From: Sphagnum compactum
Taxonomy: Eukaryota > Bryophyta > Sphagnopsida > Sphagnales
DNA length: 64,000 bases
Reading direction: 5' to 3'
Assembly: GCA_965153455.1 (NCBI GenBank)
Contig: OZ234503.1
Coordinates: forward strand, 62,001-126,000
Positions 1 through 10,629 of the stretch are shown in pieces. The position numbers and the translations under genes are program-made. How positions within the stretch are numbered: the first letter of the stretch is position 1; every line of letters starts with the position of its first letter. The notes beneath the pieces were generated by a model, which saw nothing but the letters and a program-made list of their open reading frames with translations, did no database searches and was not told the origin of the DNA.

Positions 1-1880
1 TGGACAAAAAGGACGGGCGCCCCATATGGTGACTTACTAGGCTTGATGTATCCCTTCGCGAGGAGTTCTTCGAGTTGAACCTTGAGCTCTTTTAACTCCT
101 CATGACTCATTCGATACGGGGCCTTGGCGGGAGGTGCCGCTCCCGGGACCACCTCAATGGCATGGTCCACTTATCTTCTCGGGGGCAACTCGTCGGGCAA
201 CTCTTCGGGCATCACATCCGGGAATTCCTCTAACACTTACTTGATGCACTTGTGGGGGCTCACCACCTTGGTGGCCTCCTTTGGTTCAAACTCATCCAAC
301 ACCCGCATCACACATAACATGCCATAGCCTCCCCCACATTCTTTTTCCAAGTTCTTTCCCAACATCAAGTGGATGGTGGTCCCACCCACACTAGGCACTT
401 CATGTGCCTTCACCTGCACAATCCCACTCTTGGATGGGATCCTAACTAGCCTATTGTGCCCTTCTATGAGCACATTGTTTTGTGTGATGAATTCCATTCC
501 CAAAATGCAATCCATTCCCCCTAAGGTGGAGACTAACAAATCCACCTTGCCTCTCCAATTCCCCAATTGGAGCGGCACATCTCTTGCTTGCAACTTGGTG
601 GGATGGGGAATCCCATCCGCAAAGTGCACCTCTATGGGTGCCTTGAGCTCCTCCAACCGGAGCTCCATCCTTTGGGCACTTTCTTGGGTTATGAAGTTGT
701 GGGAAGCGCCTGTGTCCAAAAGACATAAAACTTCCCGCTTAGAAACTTTCCCTTTTAAGAAAATAAGGCGGTTACATTCACCTTGGACTAGGCTAGCGGA
801 AAGGGCACTTACCTTAGGAGCCCCATTCCCCGATTTGGGTTTGGGGCAATCCTTGGAGTAATGCCCCACTTCATTACAATTGAAGCATGCTCCCTTGGGT
901 TTCCCACTAGCATCTCCCTTGGGTTGGCTCACTTTGAAAGGAGCCCCCTTCTTGATAAAATTTCCCTTGGGTTTAAAACCCGAGCCTTGGAATTGTTTAG
1001 GCTTTTCCCCTTTTGAAGTGTCTTGGCCTCGGTTCCATTCCCCTTCATGGCGTGCCTTCTTATGAGGGAACTTGTTATCCCTTTTGAATCCGGACTTCTC
1101 ACCACGCCCAACATCTGAAAAGCCTTCCACTTTCATGATGGCTTCGGTTAGTGAGGCGGGCCAATTCTCCTCAAGTTTGCGTTTGGCCCAGGTGGGAAGT
1201 CCCATCACAAAGTGGCACACTCGGTCTAACTCATGCATATGCCGAATCTCAAGCATGAGTTCGGAGTAAGCCCTCACATATTGGCGCAAGTTGTCATTGC
1301 TCCCATTCTCAAGGTCACGAAGTTTGCATCTTGAAATGTAGTCGGAATTCTTGGGAATGAATTCCAACTCAATACGTTCCTTGAAGAATTCCCATGTGTA
1401 GCCATGGGTCTTCCCTTCTTCTTGCCTCACCGTCCTCCACCATGTGGAGGCATAGCCCTTCAAATAGGATTAGGCAAGTTCCACGGCCGAATGCCGACCA
1501 ACCTTGGCGGCATGAAGGTAGTCCTCCATTTCCGCAAGCCAAGCATCCACAACCTTCCAATCCCGGGCCCCATCAAAGTTCCCGGGCCTAGCGGGCTTGA
1601 ATCCCACACTTTTGGATGAACCTCCCTTGAGGGCCGCAACCAATTCACTAAAATCGGGCCTATTCATTTTGAGTAGGACCTCCAATTGTTCCGGGGTGAA
1701 GAGGACTCCATTTGGTTGTTCCTCTTCATTTTCATGCTCCTCAAGGCTAACACGGTCTTCTTCATCTTCGGAATGGTTTTGTTCCTCCTCCCTCATAGCT
1801 TCGGGAGGAACATCTAGGTCTTGGGTGGGTTCTTCCACCACGAGCTCTTGGACTAGCTTGCGGGTCTTCTTTGGTGCCAT
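1..1880 (-). pseudogene. Ty3/gypsy Gag-protease-RT polyprotein, decayed and cut by the window edge
   Basis: The minus-strand reading frame starts at ATG 1,880 and runs off the left edge. In order it shows an acidic Gag N-terminus, a Gag capsid-like segment (about 1,470-1,100), a CCHC zinc knuckle (CFNCNEVGHYSKDC, about 900-850), a retropepsin active site (LLDTGASHNFI, about 720-690) and the start of reverse transcriptase ([13 protein letters not shown], about 45-5). The product would package, process and reverse-transcribe the element's own RNA. Three in-frame stops break it: TAA at 1,468-1,470 (CAA in the sister element at 3.6 kb), one near 237, and TAA about 75 nt further on before VDHAIE. 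The RT fold beyond GAPVLFV lies outside the window. The downstream LTR and primer site at 1,917-2,921 belong to the same element. Confidence 0.9.
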
Positions 1881-1916
1881 CGGGACTCTCCAATAAGTGG
1901 ATCGAGCTCTCCCCGA

Positions 1917-1928
1917 GCTCTAATACCA
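1917..1928 (-). promoter_or_regulatory. Primer-binding site of the left retrotransposon
   Basis: Read on the minus strand this is TGGTATTAGAGC, one base from the plant initiator-methionine tRNA primer complement TGGTATCAGAGC. It lies two bases inside the LTR end, as expected for minus-strand DNA priming. Confidence 0.8.
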
Positions 1929-1930
1929 AA

Positions 1931-2921
1931 TGTCGCGCTCCCAAGTTCCGAGTAGACCCACTTGAGGGTCTAGGTATATGGCAATGCGGAAGGAGTTGGA
2001 ACTTGGAGCACGATCCCGACTTCCAGCACTAGAGAGGGGGGTAAGAGGGGCGTGCTAGAAGTCCCGGGAAAGACTAGGAAGAGTTGACAAGCTTTATTCA
2101 CTCACATGGGCCTGCATGAAAACCACACAAAGTGGTTAGAACTCATTTTGGGTCCTTTTGGTGTTGGGACAACCACGGGTGAACTCGGACTCACTTTGAC
2201 ACACCACACCCCGGGCTCGGGAGTAAGCCACCACCTTACTCCCTATAGTATACTCTGTGACTCGTCGCGGGGGTGGCATCCAAATGGCCATTTTGTCCCG
2301 GGACTCTCGGGACTCCCGCGTGGGAGTCCCGAAATCGCACATTTTCGGGACTCCCGCGTGGGAGTCCCGAAATCGCGCATTTTCGGGACTCCCGCGACTT
2401 TGAAGCTTCATAACTATCGGAGCAGACCTCCGATCGACTCGCCGTCTGAAGCAAAGTTGTAGGTCTCGTCGAGACCTTTTCAACGGTATGTCGCACGTTT
2501 TCCGCAGCCAAGTATTTCGGATCGATTCTTGACTTTTAGTGGTCGGGAGTCAAAACTGGCGGACTCCCGGGAGTTCGACTCCCGGGCCTTCTTTTGGCCA
2601 TAACTTGTGTTTCAAATGTCCAAATGAGCAATGCGAGCCCATTTTAGACATCTACACTTCAAGAGCTTTTCATTGATATAAAGAGCGCAACAAGCCATTG
2701 AGTTTTGACCCCTCAAAACGCTCTCTGAAGTTTCGGGAGTCCTTTTGGGACTCCACTCTCACCAACTCCCAACATGGGAGTTCACTTGGGAGTGTGAGGG
2801 TTCACTCCCTCACACTCTTTGCACTCCCGGGAGCATGTGATATGACTCCCGGGTCTACTTATAGGCCCGCACACTTGCGACCCCCTTGCCTTGGTCGCGA
2901 GCCAAGGCTAGGGTTGCGACA
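1931..2921 (-). mobile_element. 5' LTR of the left Ty3/gypsy element
   Basis: This 991-bp LTR begins and ends with the inverted hexamers TGTCGC and GCGACA. Read on the minus strand it opens TGTCGCAACCCTAGCC and ends just before the primer-binding site. It contains hairpins built on CGGGACTCCC (2,308-2,331 and 2,346-2,369) and the same internal landmarks as the LTRs at 3,682 and 4,892. It sits against the truncated LTR at 2,922, so this element probably inserted into the LTR of the neighbouring plus-strand element. Confidence 0.85.
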
Positions 2922-3125
2922 CTAACCCTCTTGTGGTTGATTTTGGATGCAGATTTGTGTGAGCTTATAATTGTCCCTCTTCCTAGTCTAATCCTGGGAC
3001 TTCTAGCACGCCCCTTTCACCCCCTTTAGTGCTGGAAGTCGGGAGCGGCCCCCAAGTTCCAATTTTCCGCAACTAAACTTATTTAGACCTTCAAGTGGGT
3101 CTAAAAGGAACTTAGGAGCGCGTCA
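2922..3125 (+). mobile_element. 3' remnant of a plus-strand LTR
   Basis: This stretch matches the last 200 bp of the LTRs ending at 4,658 and 5,712. It includes the CTTCTAGCACGCCCC landmark and the GGAGCGCGTCA end, followed immediately by a primer-binding site. Its 5' part is missing because the minus-strand element adjoins at 2,921. Confidence 0.8.
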
Positions 3126-3127
3126 CG

Positions 3128-3139
3128 TGGTATCAGAGC
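3128..3139 (+). promoter_or_regulatory. Primer-binding site (initiator tRNA-Met type)
   Basis: TGGTATCAGAGC is the classic plant Ty3/gypsy and Ty1/copia primer-binding site. It lies two bases after the LTR terminus and 38 bases before the gag start codon. Confidence 0.9.
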
Positions 3140-3176
3140 TCAAGGTGAAGCTCGACTCGCTTCTTGGGAGTTCTAG

Positions 3177-4891
3177 ATGGTGCACAAAAAGAACCGCAAG
3201 CAAGTCCAAGACCCCATCGTGGAAGAACCCACCGAAGACTGTGAAGTCCCGCCGAAATCAATTGGGGAGGAGGAACCAAGATCCCGGGAGGACCAAGATG
3301 AGCCCGAGAATGAGCCCGAAAGTGAGGAGGAACAACAGGACTCGGTCCTATTCACTTCGGAGCAACTTGAAGTCCTCCTCAAAATGAATAGGCTCGACTT
3401 TGGTGAGTTGGTGGCGGCCCTCAAAACGGGGACCTCCAAGGGTGAAAGGTTTCAACCGGCCAAGCCCGGGAACTTCGATGGTGCCCACGACCGAAAGGTT
3501 GTGGATGTTTGGCTTACGGAGATGGATGACTACATACATGCCGCCATGGTTGGACGGCATTCCGCCATGGAGCTTGCCCAATCCTACTTGAAAGGCTATG
3601 CCACCACATGGTCGCGGACGGTGAGACAAGAGGAGGGGAAGAACCATGGTTATACTTGGGAGTTCTTTAAGGAACGCCTTGTGTCGCAACCCTAGCTTTG
3701 GGCTCGCGGCCAAGGCTAAGGGGGTTGCAAGGTTGCGAGCCAAAAGGAAGGAAGCCCGGGAGTGAAGGCAAGAGGAAGCCCAGGAGTTAAGGCAAGAGGA
3801 AGCCCGGGAGTCACATCACACACTCCCGGGAGTGTTAGAAAGTGTGAAGGAGTATGAGGGAGTGAACCCTCACACTCCCAAGGCAACTCCCACTTGAGGA
3901 GATGGAGTCCCGGTGGACTCCCGAAACTTCAGAGAGCGATTGCAGGGGTCAAACCTCAATGTCTTGTGACGTTCTTTATATCATTGGAAAGCTCTTGGAG
4001 CGTAGATGTCTAAAATGAGCTCGCATGGCTCATTTGGATCTCTAAAACACAAGTTATGGCCAAAAGAAGGGTCGAGAGTCGAATTGCCAGTTTGACTCCC
4101 GACCACTAAAAGTCGGGAATCGACCCGATTTACTTAGCTGCAGGGGACATGCCACATATCGTTGAAAAGCTCTCGACGAGAGCTATAACTTTGCTTCAGA
4201 CCGCATCGCAATCCGAGGTTTGCTCGCAAAGTTATGGGGCTCCAAAGTCGCGGGAGTCCCATTTGGCGCGATTTCGGGACTCCCACGCGGGAGTCCCGGG
4301 AAAAATAGCCATTTGGATGTAGCCTCCGTGGAGAGCTGCAGAGTATACTATAAGGGGGAAGGTGGTGGCTTCCCCCAAGTCCGGGCCGTGGTGAGTCTTG
4401 TGTGTCCGTGTTGCCCGTGGCTTGTCCTAGCACCAAAGGTGCTCCAACTATGCACTAACCACTTTGTGTGGATTGTGTGCAGGTCCGTGTGAGTGAATAA
4501 GTTTGTCAATTCTTCCTAGTCCCATCCCGGAGCTCCAACACGCCCCTCTACCCCTCCAAGTGTTGTGAGCTAGGGAGCGGCTCCAAGTTCCAACTCCTTC
4601 CGCATTGCCGCATACTTGGACCCTCAAGTGGGTCTACAAGGAACTTGGGAGCGCGTCACCTTGAGTCGGAATTTGTTCCAAGGAATTTCGAGTACATCTC
4701 GAGGTGCAAACTCCGTGACCTTGTGAATGCCACAAATGAAAACTTGAGGTAATATGTGAGGGCTTATTCCGAACTCATGTTTGAGATCCGACACATGCAT
4801 GAGTTGGATCGTGTGTGCCAATTTGTGATGGGGCTTCCAACTTGGGCCAAGCGAAAGCTTAAGGAGAGTTGGCCCGCCTCATTATCCGAAG
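3177..4891 (+). pseudogene. Chromovirus Gag, split by a solo LTR
   Basis: The frame opens at ATG 3,177 (MVHKKNRKQVQDP) with the same acidic N-terminus and capsid-like region as the left element (about 45 percent into Gag: SYLKGYATTWSRTVRQEEGK). It is interrupted at 3,682 by a solo LTR. Coding resumes at 4,664 (SEFVPRNFEYISRCKLRDL), has a TAA stop near 4,751 (CAA in the left element, LRQYVRAY), and continues to WPASLSE at about 4,890, where another LTR begins. Zinc knuckle, protease and RT are absent. The gag halves align well with the left copy, so the two elements belong to one family. Confidence 0.85.
3682..4658 (+). mobile_element. Solo LTR inserted in gag, with target duplication
   Basis: A 977-bp LTR runs from TGTCGCAACC to GCGCGTCA and is flanked on both sides by the 5-bp direct repeat CCTTG (3,677-3,681 and 4,659-4,663). 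The gag frame continues across it once the LTR and one repeat copy are removed. This is the footprint of an insertion followed by LTR-LTR recombination. The terminal inverted hexamer is imperfect (TGTCGC with GCGTCA). Confidence 0.88.
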
Positions 4892-5712
4892 TGTCGCAAC
4901 CCCACTTTGGGCAAAGTGGGAAAATGCAACTCCCACTCCCAAAAGTGGGAGACTTGGAGTCCTCCAGGACTCTCGAAAACTCAAAAGACGATTTGAGGGG
5001 TCAAATTTCCTCGCATTGTTGCGTTCTTTATGTCATTGGAAAGATCTTGAAGTGCCAAAATGACCTCGCATTGGCGATTTGAACATCTGTAGCCCAAGTT
5101 ATTGGCAAAAGAAGGGCCGAGAGTCAAATTACCAATTTGACTCCCGACCACTAAAAGTCGGGAATCGACCCGATCCCGACTTTGGCAGGTGGAGTGCGAC
5201 ATGGAGTTGAAAGCTCTCAACAAGGGCTACAACATTGGTTCAGACCTCGTCCCGATCGGAGGTCGGGGCAAAAAGTTATGCTCATCCAAAGTCTCGGGAC
5301 TCCAACCGGGACAGTTTCGGGACTCCTTCGGGACTCCAACTTGAGAGTCCCGGGAAAAATAGCCATTTGGATGTAGCCTCGGCGGAGAGGCGCAGAATAT
5401 ACTATATGGGGGAAGGTGGTGGCTTCCCCCGAGTCCGGGCCGTGGTGAGTCAAGTAGTCCGAGTTAGCCCGTGGCTTGTCCCAACACCAAAAAGGTGCAG
5501 AATGGATTCTAACCAACTTGGGGTTGGTTTTGATGCAGATTTGAGTAGGTGAAACGCTTGTCCTCTTCCTAGTCTAATCCCGGGACTTCTAGCACGCCCC
5601 TCTACCCCCTTTTAGTGCTTGAAGTCGGGAGCGGCCCTCAAGTCCCAACTTTCCGCAACTCTACATAGTTGGACCCTTAAGTGGGTTCAACAAGGGACTT
5701 GGGAGTGCGTCA
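4892..5712 (+). mobile_element. LTR (solo or truncated) of the same family
   Basis: It starts TGTCGCAACC directly after the gag fragment and ends GGGAGTGCGTCA. It is about 820 bp, so shorter than its siblings through internal loss. Flanking 5-mers (CGAAG on the left, AACTG on the right) do not match, so a rearrangement rather than a clean insertion joins it to the inverted LTR piece at 5,713. Confidence 0.75.
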
Positions 5713-5965
5713 AACTGCCAGTTTGACTCCCGGCCTTTCTTTTGCCCATAACTTGGGCTGTGGATGTCCAAATCGACAATGCGAGGCCATTTTGGACATC
5801 TACATTTCAAGATCCTTCCAATGTTATAAAGAACGCTCCAATGCAAGGAGATTTGACCCCTGAAATTTTCTTCTGAGTTTTTGGGAGTCCCGGAGGACTT
5901 CAAGTCTCTCACTTTTGGGAGTGTGAGTTGCATTCTCACACTTTACCAAAAGTGAGGTTGCGATA
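5713..5965 (-). mobile_element. Inverted 5' fragment of the same LTR family
   Basis: Read on the minus strand it begins with a mutated LTR start (TATCGCAACC) at 5,965 and carries the same inner landmarks as the 5' quarter of the other LTRs. It lies downstream of the chromodomain ORF at 6,326-6,690 in the right order and orientation to be the truncated 3' LTR of that element. Confidence 0.65.
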
Positions 5966-6325
5966 GTACGAGAAGTGACATTTGGGTTTTGCAAAAACAC
6001 AAGTCCCAAACTACACGATTAAAGTACGCGAACGGGGTCATGACTTCCCGCGTTGGCCGCCACTACCAACCAACCCTTTGGGATGCACTTAAACCTTTTG
6101 CATGTCCCCGCAAGCTCACCTTGCTTGCCTCCTCTTTTGGGGCCAAGTTTCCTTTAACCCCAAAATAGGTGTTTGATTTTGATTTGGGTTTACGCAAGAT
6201 AGTTCCATTTGTCTAATGCCCTTTTTGACAACCCTATTTGATTTATACAAAATTTCTCATGATACAATTTCTTGGAAGCTTTTGCCTTTTATTTGTGCCC
6301 CACTAAAAGAAAGATGATGTCCTCA
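5966..6325. other. Non-coding stretch between LTR fragment and chromodomain end
   Basis: No ORF and no clear polypurine tract are visible. By position it should be the region between pol and the 3' LTR of the minus-strand chromovirus. Confidence 0.4.
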
Positions 6326-6690
6326 TCACGTTCTACGTCTCTTCTTTGCCGGCCTTGTGTGGAATTCTTCTATGGCTTCTTGGGCATGTTCCATATCGGA
6401 TTCATTCACCCAAGAGGCTTCTATTGGATGGTATCCTTTCCACTTAACTAGGTATTCCCGTTCTCTTCCTCTTAATTGCCTTGACTTGAGCACGGCTTCC
6501 ACCTCAAACTCTGGTTCATTATGAACCAAGTCAGGTGGGGGCCTTGAGGTTTACTCTCGATTAGGCCTTAAGGCATCGCAGGAGACCGACTTCAAAAGAG
6601 ACACATGAAATGTGGGATGAACTCTAAGGTTTTCCAGCAGTTTTAACTTATAAGTGTCGGAAAGCTTTTTTCCAACACTTTGAATGGGCC
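6326..6690 (-). pseudogene. Chromovirus integrase C-terminus with chromodomain
   Basis: On the minus strand, coding from about 6,690 reads a Gag-Pol tail typical of chromoviruses: a KLKLLENLRVHPTFHVSLLK segment, an in-frame stop near 6,550, then the chromodomain (EFEVEAVLKSRQLRGREREY and LVKWKGYHPIEASWVNESD) ending at a stop at 6,326. Chromodomains on integrase direct insertion into marked chromatin. Integrase, RNase H and RT are missing upstream because the GACTCCC minisatellite replaces them. Confidence 0.85.
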
Positions 6691-6707
6691 CGACTATTCC
6701 TGCCTCA

Positions 6708-7075
6708 CCTCGAGACTCCGCCTTGCCCCCGCACTCCCGACGCCCACCTCGCCCCCGGACTCCCCACTCGCCACGGACCTTCGACTCCCGACTCCTGCCT
6801 TGCCCCGAGACTCCTGACTCTCGACTCCCGACTCGTCCCCAGGACTCCCGCCTCCCGCATCGCTCCAGGATTCCTGACTCCCGGCCCTCCCTCGGGACTC
6901 CCCACTCACGCCGGACCCTCGACTCTCGACTCTGGCCTCACCCTGGGACTCCCCACTCCCGACTCCTGCCTTGCCCCGGGACTCCCGACTCCCGACTCAC
7001 CCTCGGGACCCTCGACTCCCGCTTCGTCCTGAGACTCTCGACTCCTGCCCCCAGACTCCCAACCCTCACCTGTCC
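6708..7075 (+). repeat. GACTCCC-rich degenerate minisatellite
   Basis: The stretch is built from variants of a pyrimidine-rich unit such as GGGACTCCCGACTCCCG, repeated irregularly for about 370 bp. It stays open in several frames on both strands, giving Pro/Arg/Ser-rich or Gly/Glu/Arg-rich translations that look like by-products. The core heptamer GACTCCC is the same one that forms hairpins in the neighbouring LTRs. Confidence 0.75.
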
Positions 7076-7079
7076 GCAA

Positions 7080-8637
7080 GAGACGACGTGCTCCAAGGGA
7101 GTTGAACCCCAATTTGGCCTAGAACCACAAAGCGCCATCAGGGAGCGCGAAGAACCCTCACCCAGTCTTGGGGAAAGACTCGCGGCCGGGTGTATTTCTT
7201 ATTTATTTCTTGGGAGCAATCTGAACACATTACTATTTTTCATGTTTAAAAACAAAAAACTACAAGGCATATAATGGCAAAAAAATTTAATAAACATATT
7301 GGATCAATATGGTTTGAGGAAAAAGATGATGGCATGCATGAAAAATGAAAGGTCAAATTTGAATGTTATGATCATTACACTAAAATATTTTGGGAGTTGT
7401 GATGATTTGGAGTTGGAAGAAAGTTTTCAAGAGACTTGTTTTGGCCATTTTTTTTCTAAAGCTTGTCAATATTCCACTAGAGATGAAAATGTTTACAAAT
7501 GGCTCAAACATGTGGACCTTGAACAAAATTTCTCACATGACTAGTTCCAAAGTTCTATGGATTTGGCGGGGTTAAAATATGATGTGTTGTTGATAGTTCA
7601 AGACCTTCAACCTGTCGCACAAATGGATTATGTTGGTTTTTGCTTCAAACGGAAATGTTTCATGCGACACAAAACCGACAAGTCCACTGGAATTATGTCA
7701 TGTTCACGTAAAAAAATTAGCTAACTAATGAACCAAGATGTAAATGACCAATGCATTTTTGTTGCGAAAGGTTTGACCATTGAACTTAACAAAAACATAA
7801 ATGTCCATGATTGTTACTAGCATTATTTACCTTCAATATTGGGTATAATTAAAACTTGTTCTGACATTCCCTAAACATCTTCAAATTTTAAAATCATGTT
7901 ATTTTCGTTATGAGATGATTCAATGAGATGGTAAATCACAAGTGCTTTTACTAGATTATGTTTTACTTCCATATCAATCTAGTTTATTTATGATCGCCAT
8001 GGAGTCCAATAATGATGTTACCATGAAACCGCCGCATGACTACAATCCAACCACTTGAATGTGGAAAAAGGTTTGCTTTTAGTGTAAATTTGAAATATAG
8101 AATTTTTAAATATTTGAAACTTGTTGAACTTGCAATTGTTTATTTGTAGAGGAATCTTAAAGATGAACCTACCTTTCTACCATCACTTTCGTGAAGTTCA
8201 AATTGAAAAACCACTCAACAACTAAATTCGATTTGGTTTTTATGATGTATGCTTAAATTTTTTTAGTTTTGTAGATGTTTCTGTTTCATGTTACCATCAC
8301 AAATGAGAATGAAGCAAAATCATGGTATGGGTTGGAGTTATAGAAATTTTGGAACAACTTTATGAGAAGGCAATCTACTTGGTGTTTTCATGAATTTTAC
8401 CTCTTGCACTTAAACAAGCTCCTAAGTCCTAAATCTTATTCTCCTATTCAATAATGAATTTAGATAAGGATGTTAATACTAGTGTTTTCTATTTCCATGT
8501 CTTCCATTCAAGAAGGCAATGTCCTTTTTTGGATTAAGGTTCAATTATTTTGGAAGACATTGCATTAAATTTGAAACCACAACAACTTTATGACAAATGC
8601 ACTTCAACTATGAGTTTTGTTCATAACAAGGTGAACT
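7080..8637. other. AT-rich intergenic stretch, no recognisable gene
   Basis: Only short ORFs are present, for example at 7,299-7,544 (81 codons) with no family I recognise. Local wording such as tandem Asn/Lys-rich translation suggests old transposon DNA. It ends where homology to the other palindrome arm begins. Confidence 0.5.
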
Positions 8638-8657
8638 AAAAGTGTGCATTAAAATTG

Positions 8658-8855
8658 TTAGTATGGTTGGTTGTTTGTCCATTGCTTGAAGTAGGTGGAT
8701 CTTGGGTGGTCACTAGATGATACTCTACTGTTAGCTACAACCTTCATAACACCATCCACCGGTGGTAAGCTACCACCAACTCCCCTGTCACTGTATTCAC
8801 AAGCCCTCGCAACCTTGTGAAGGGCATGACCTGGATCTAATAGGATCCTTTTCCA
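8658..8855 (-). pseudogene. Unidentified conserved ORF fragment, arm 1
   Basis: An open stretch without an ATG (first codon TTG) ends in SSSDHPRSTYFKQWTNNQPY and a stop at 8,658. The same C-terminal half is readable in arm 2 (ending at 38,484), where the upstream half is frameshifted. It resembles the tail of a transposon protein but I cannot name the family. Confidence 0.35.
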
Positions 8856-9784
8856 CAACCCGATCGAATGATAAAAACATAATCATTTGGTGCACCAACA
8901 ATTGGGGCTAAGTTCAACGAGTTGAAGGACCATATGACAAAACGATGATTGCATTGACCTAGTTTTATCCATTGGCTTGAATGCATATATTTGGATTTGA
9001 TTTACTTCATGAATGTGATTATGGAAACATAATGTTATAGATCCATATATGCACGGATGCTTTTCAATACTGTCAAGATTTTTTTTAAAAATGATGTCTA
9101 TATGTAATCATTTGTAGCAAAGTGCAAGCTCCCATTGTTCAACACTTCAAATGGTGGATTTTGTTGCTATAAGTGCGATCTACATTTTTCAAACAATGGG
9201 AATGGACACCATGTGGCAATTTTATTACAATACCTTTTTGTGATGTGTGCTTTAGGTCTAAGGTGTGTGATTGAGTGTCCTTGCAATTGATTGATATTAA
9301 TACTTATAGACATTGGGTGGTATCCAATATATTATTATGTGAACATCAAGCATTGAGGAACAAAGGACTTAAAAGCTATAATGTTGTTCAATTGTCACCC
9401 CAAGTTTTATTTTGGTCATGACTCATGAAGACATTAGAGAACCTAGTTGTTATTTGCAACAATATTATTGTCAAATTGCTATCTAATAAAATCAAACTTC
9501 ACAAATTGCTAAAACCTTGACCTTTCCCCTTCCCTTTCAACCTTGCTTCTGCCACTAATAAGTCCATGTTGTCACATACCATGAAAACTGGACTAAAACT
9601 ATCACCATCATTATATACACCCCAAGATAAAACATACAAGCATATGAGCAATATTTTCAATTGGTATTTTGCCACCTCAATCCACGCAGCTTAGAAGATA
9701 AAGGCCAATTTAGCAAAAATGAAAAACCCAACAGAAAAAACACGGCAACCGTTTTACTCTGAGACCCTGTATTTTCTCTTTTAA

Positions 9785-9808
9785 ATTATTATTATTATTA
9801 TTATTATA
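9785..9808. repeat. ATT trinucleotide microsatellite
   Basis: A short (ATT)n run close to the divergent gene pair. Arm 2 has a shorter, interrupted version at about 37,345-37,368. Confidence 0.8.
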
Positions 9809-9948
9809 ATGATCTTCATGGCTATGGGTGTGCGAAGTGATGGTTTACAATGCCTCTTGGAACTTCTGGAGCGACCGTGGAATGTCCAAAGATTTTAACC
9901 TAAAATCTTTTGGAGACACCAAGTGACCGATCACCGATCAGTGTACAC

Positions 9949-10263
9949 TCAGTCGGCAATGACCTTGCTCCGTGATGGGTCATCACTTCCGCGGATGTGT
10001 TTTCCGGTTTTGAAGTAGGCGTAGAGTCTGCACGAGAGAGACGTCGAGCAAACAGCGCGAGAAAGCACGAAAAGATGACGCAGACGATCTTCTTCAACAA
10101 AGGAGGAGCAGCAGCAGCAGTAGGAGATCTGAATAAACACGACTGAACATAAACCTGCCAAGACAACACTTTTATTGCATAATATCCAAAGAAAACGCCC
10201 TCCCTCGTTGAGGAGGAAATCAATCTGGTGAGAAACAATGTCGAGAGCGTTGATAGGCTCCAT
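9949..10263 (-). CDS. Hypothetical small membrane protein, divergent to the reductase
   Basis: From ATG 10,263 the frame codes 104 residues (MEPINALDIVSHQIDFLLNE...). It has one strongly hydrophobic segment at about residues 24-55 (FLWILCNKSVVLAGLCSVVF) followed by a cysteine cluster and a basic tail. I do not recognise a family. It lies about 370 bp from the reductase start in the opposite direction, so the two could share a promoter. In arm 2 the equivalent frame has a GAG-to-TAG stop after about 19 codons but stays similar downstream. It could instead be the first exon of a longer gene, since a possible donor (GCAG|GTTTATG) falls inside. Confidence that it is expressed is low. Confidence 0.3.
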   Translation of the reverse strand: MEPINALDIVSHQIDFLLNEGGRFLWILCNKSVVLAGLCSVVFIQISYCCCCSSFVEEDRLRHLFVLSRAVCSTSLSCRLYAYFKTGKHIRGSDDPSRSKVIAD

Positions 10264-10629
10264 CACTCCAGGCGATAATACTAATAAGTATTTCAGTAAA
10301 GCTCGATTCTTTTAAAACTTGTAAGTCTTTCCGTTGCTTGTAAATTCGACGCTTGCCAAAAGAAAGAAACATTCGGTTTGAAGTGCTGTCAAAGGGGGAG
10401 CACATGTATGTATGTATGTTAGGGAGGGCGAGCGACGTAAAGAAGAAGGAGAAGAAGAAGAAGAAGTTCCTTCGTGGGGGAATTCGAATTCTCTAGTAGT
10501 GCAGAGAAGGAATATTTGTTGTTTCTTGACGACACTTCGACTTCACAACAGAAGAGAAAAGACGATAGGAGAAAGAAGGAGTCATTCCGTGTTGGATCGG
10601 AAAGTAAAGTGATTGAGGAAGAATTGGAT
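10264..10629. promoter_or_regulatory. Divergent promoter and purine-rich leader
   Basis: This is the interval between the divergent small ORF and the reductase start codon. It contains an ATGT tandem (10,404-10,419) and a GAA/GAG-rich run at 10,435-10,466, both preserved in arm 2 (36,694-36,750). A leader ORF from ATG 10,412 is present but out of frame with the reductase. No TATA box is convincing. Confidence 0.4.

Noticed and set aside
451-726. ORFs overlapping the retrotransposon Gag region on either strand
   Set aside because: They are shadows of the Gag/protease frame, which has clear zinc knuckle and DTGA motifs.
6684-7274. 196-codon Pro/Arg/Ser-rich protein
   Set aside because: It is translation of the GACTCCC minisatellite, and other frames on both strands are also open. 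There is no sign of a real gene.
10412-10612. 66-codon ORF upstream of the reductase
   Set aside because: It is Lys/Glu-rich translation of a GAA tract, out of frame with the reductase, and matches no family. It is treated as leader sequence.
10474-10629. Longer reductase N-terminus
   Set aside because: The frame is open but begins at GTG, with a stop before any upstream ATG. The family does not need the extra residues.
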